Notes under the pieces: generated by a model
What the model was told of the DNA's origin: nothing
The model's input: only the letters and a program-made list of their open reading frames with translations
The model's database searches: none
Assembly: GCF_023823685.1 (NCBI RefSeq)
Contig: NZ_JAMXBF010000005.1
Location: forward strand, 460,805-524,804
Direction: 5' to 3'
DNA length: 64,000 nt
From: Pseudomonas subflava
GTDB lineage: Bacteria; Pseudomonadota; Gammaproteobacteria; Pseudomonadales; Pseudomonadaceae
In this document: one piece after another, positions 63,653 through 64,000 of the stretch
How the letters are laid out: each line of letters opens with the position of its first letter
Numbering within the stretch: the first letter of the stretch is position 1
Program-made: the position numbers and the translations under genes

Positions 63653-63680
63653 AAAAGCCCCGGCCTGAACCGGGGCTTTT
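63653..63680. terminator. Bidirectional terminator after the NIF3-like gene
   Basis: AAAAGCCCCGG and CCGGGGCTTTT form an 11-bp stem with a 6-base loop. It lies between two convergent genes and can serve both. Confidence 0.92.
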
Positions 63681-63684
63681 GCTT

Positions 63685-64000
63685 TTAGCGCAGGTGCTGC
63701 TTCAGCTCGTTGCCGGCTTGACGCATTGCCGCCTGCACGGCCGGCACGTGCGCCAGCGGGTTGAGCAGGCCGTAGTCGTGGATCATGCCGTTGTAGCGCA
63801 CGGCGGTGACGGTGACGCCGGCGGCGTCCAGCTTGCGGGCGTAGGCCTCGCCCTCGTCACGCAGCACGTCGAATTCGGCGGTCTGGATCAGGGTCGGCGG
63901 CAGGCCTTTCAGCTGTTCGGCGGTGGCGCGCAGCGGCGAGGCAAAGCGCTCGGCGCGCTGCTTCGGATCGGTGGTGTAGTTGTCCCAGAACCACTGCATC
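63685..64000 (-). CDS. Alpha/beta hydrolase, C-terminal part (start beyond window)
   Basis: About 105 residues of the C-terminus of a hormone-sensitive-lipase-type esterase are present; the nucleophile elbow lies outside the window. The catalytic Asp is in EFDVLRDEG and the His in MIHDYGLLNP, with PPTLIQTAEFD as the family landmark. The Met near the window edge is probably internal. Stop TAA is at 63687-63685. Substrate unknown. Confidence 0.85.
   Translation of the reverse strand, partial: MQWFWDNYTTDPKQRAERFASPLRATAEQLKGLPPTLIQTAEFDVLRDEGEAYARKLDAAGVTVTAVRYNGMIHDYGLLNPLAHVPAVQAAMRQAGNELKQHLR

Overview
The window is a 64 kb piece of a GC-rich (roughly 65 %) gammaproteobacterial chromosome. 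Almost every gene is of a kind and order typical of Pseudomonas. From memory, not from a search, the runs queA-tgt-yajC-secD-secF, suhB/trmJ-cysE-iscRSUA-hscBA-fdx-iscX-ndk-rlmN-pilW-rodZ-ispG-hisS-yfgM-bamB-der, and guaB-guaA/nei/multicopper oxidase/tadA/mltF/purL match the P. aeruginosa layout. Species cannot be fixed from the sequence alone. I see no insertion sequence, prophage, CRISPR array, rRNA or obvious genomic island. There is one tRNA gene (Leu, anticodon CAA). Codon use looks uniform, so this reads as core chromosome, and no stretch above 300 bases lacks a gene or RNA.

Region 1, 1-16.3 kb (accessory and envelope functions). The end of a ColR-like response regulator overlaps a complete ColS-like metal-sensing kinase, followed by a small exported CxxC protein. 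On the minus strand lie an RND efflux pump with its adaptor (MexVW type, no outer-membrane channel gene), a chemoreceptor, and a cluster of DUF1513 (Tat-exported), a divergent imelysin lipoprotein, a di-heme oxidoreductase lipoprotein and an IcmP-type imelysin lipoprotein with a Fur-like box at its promoter. The cluster looks like a periplasmic iron or redox module. Next come lemA with a GIDE-like membrane protein that carries an EF-hand loop, an RDD membrane protein, a cold-shock protein and tRNA-Leu.

Region 2, 16.4-25.4 kb. A CPA2 antiporter is followed by tRNA queuosine synthesis (queA, tgt), protein export (yajC, secD, secF), a glycine-zipper envelope protein and suhB.

Region 3, 25.5-42.3 kb. 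trmJ and cysE lead into the complete isc iron-sulfur operon under two IscR-type sites. Then come ndk, rlmN, a type IV pilus lipoprotein (pilW/pilF), rodZ, ispG, hisS, yfgM, bamB and der. Cysteine supply (cysE), Fe-S assembly (isc) and Fe-S users (rlmN, ispG) lie side by side.

Region 4, 42.3-51.1 kb. A YbdL-type aminotransferase overlaps a YafV-type omega-amidase. After it come leuA with an upstream small ORF, an MscS-family channel, an M23 peptidase, xseA and a zinc-ribbon protein of unknown function.

Region 5, 51.1-64 kb. Purine synthesis (guaB, guaA, purL) is interleaved with a Nei-type glycosylase, a multicopper oxidase, tadA and mltF. Last are a CDGSH protein whose first metal site has Cys in place of His, a NIF3/YqfO-like small protein behind a structured leader, and the 3' end of an alpha/beta hydrolase gene.

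I found no clearly undescribed multi-gene system. The observations most worth following are the 4-Cys CDGSH-type site, the imelysin/di-heme/DUF1513 cluster with its Fur-like box, the EF-hand loop in the lemA partner, and the leuA upstream ORF.
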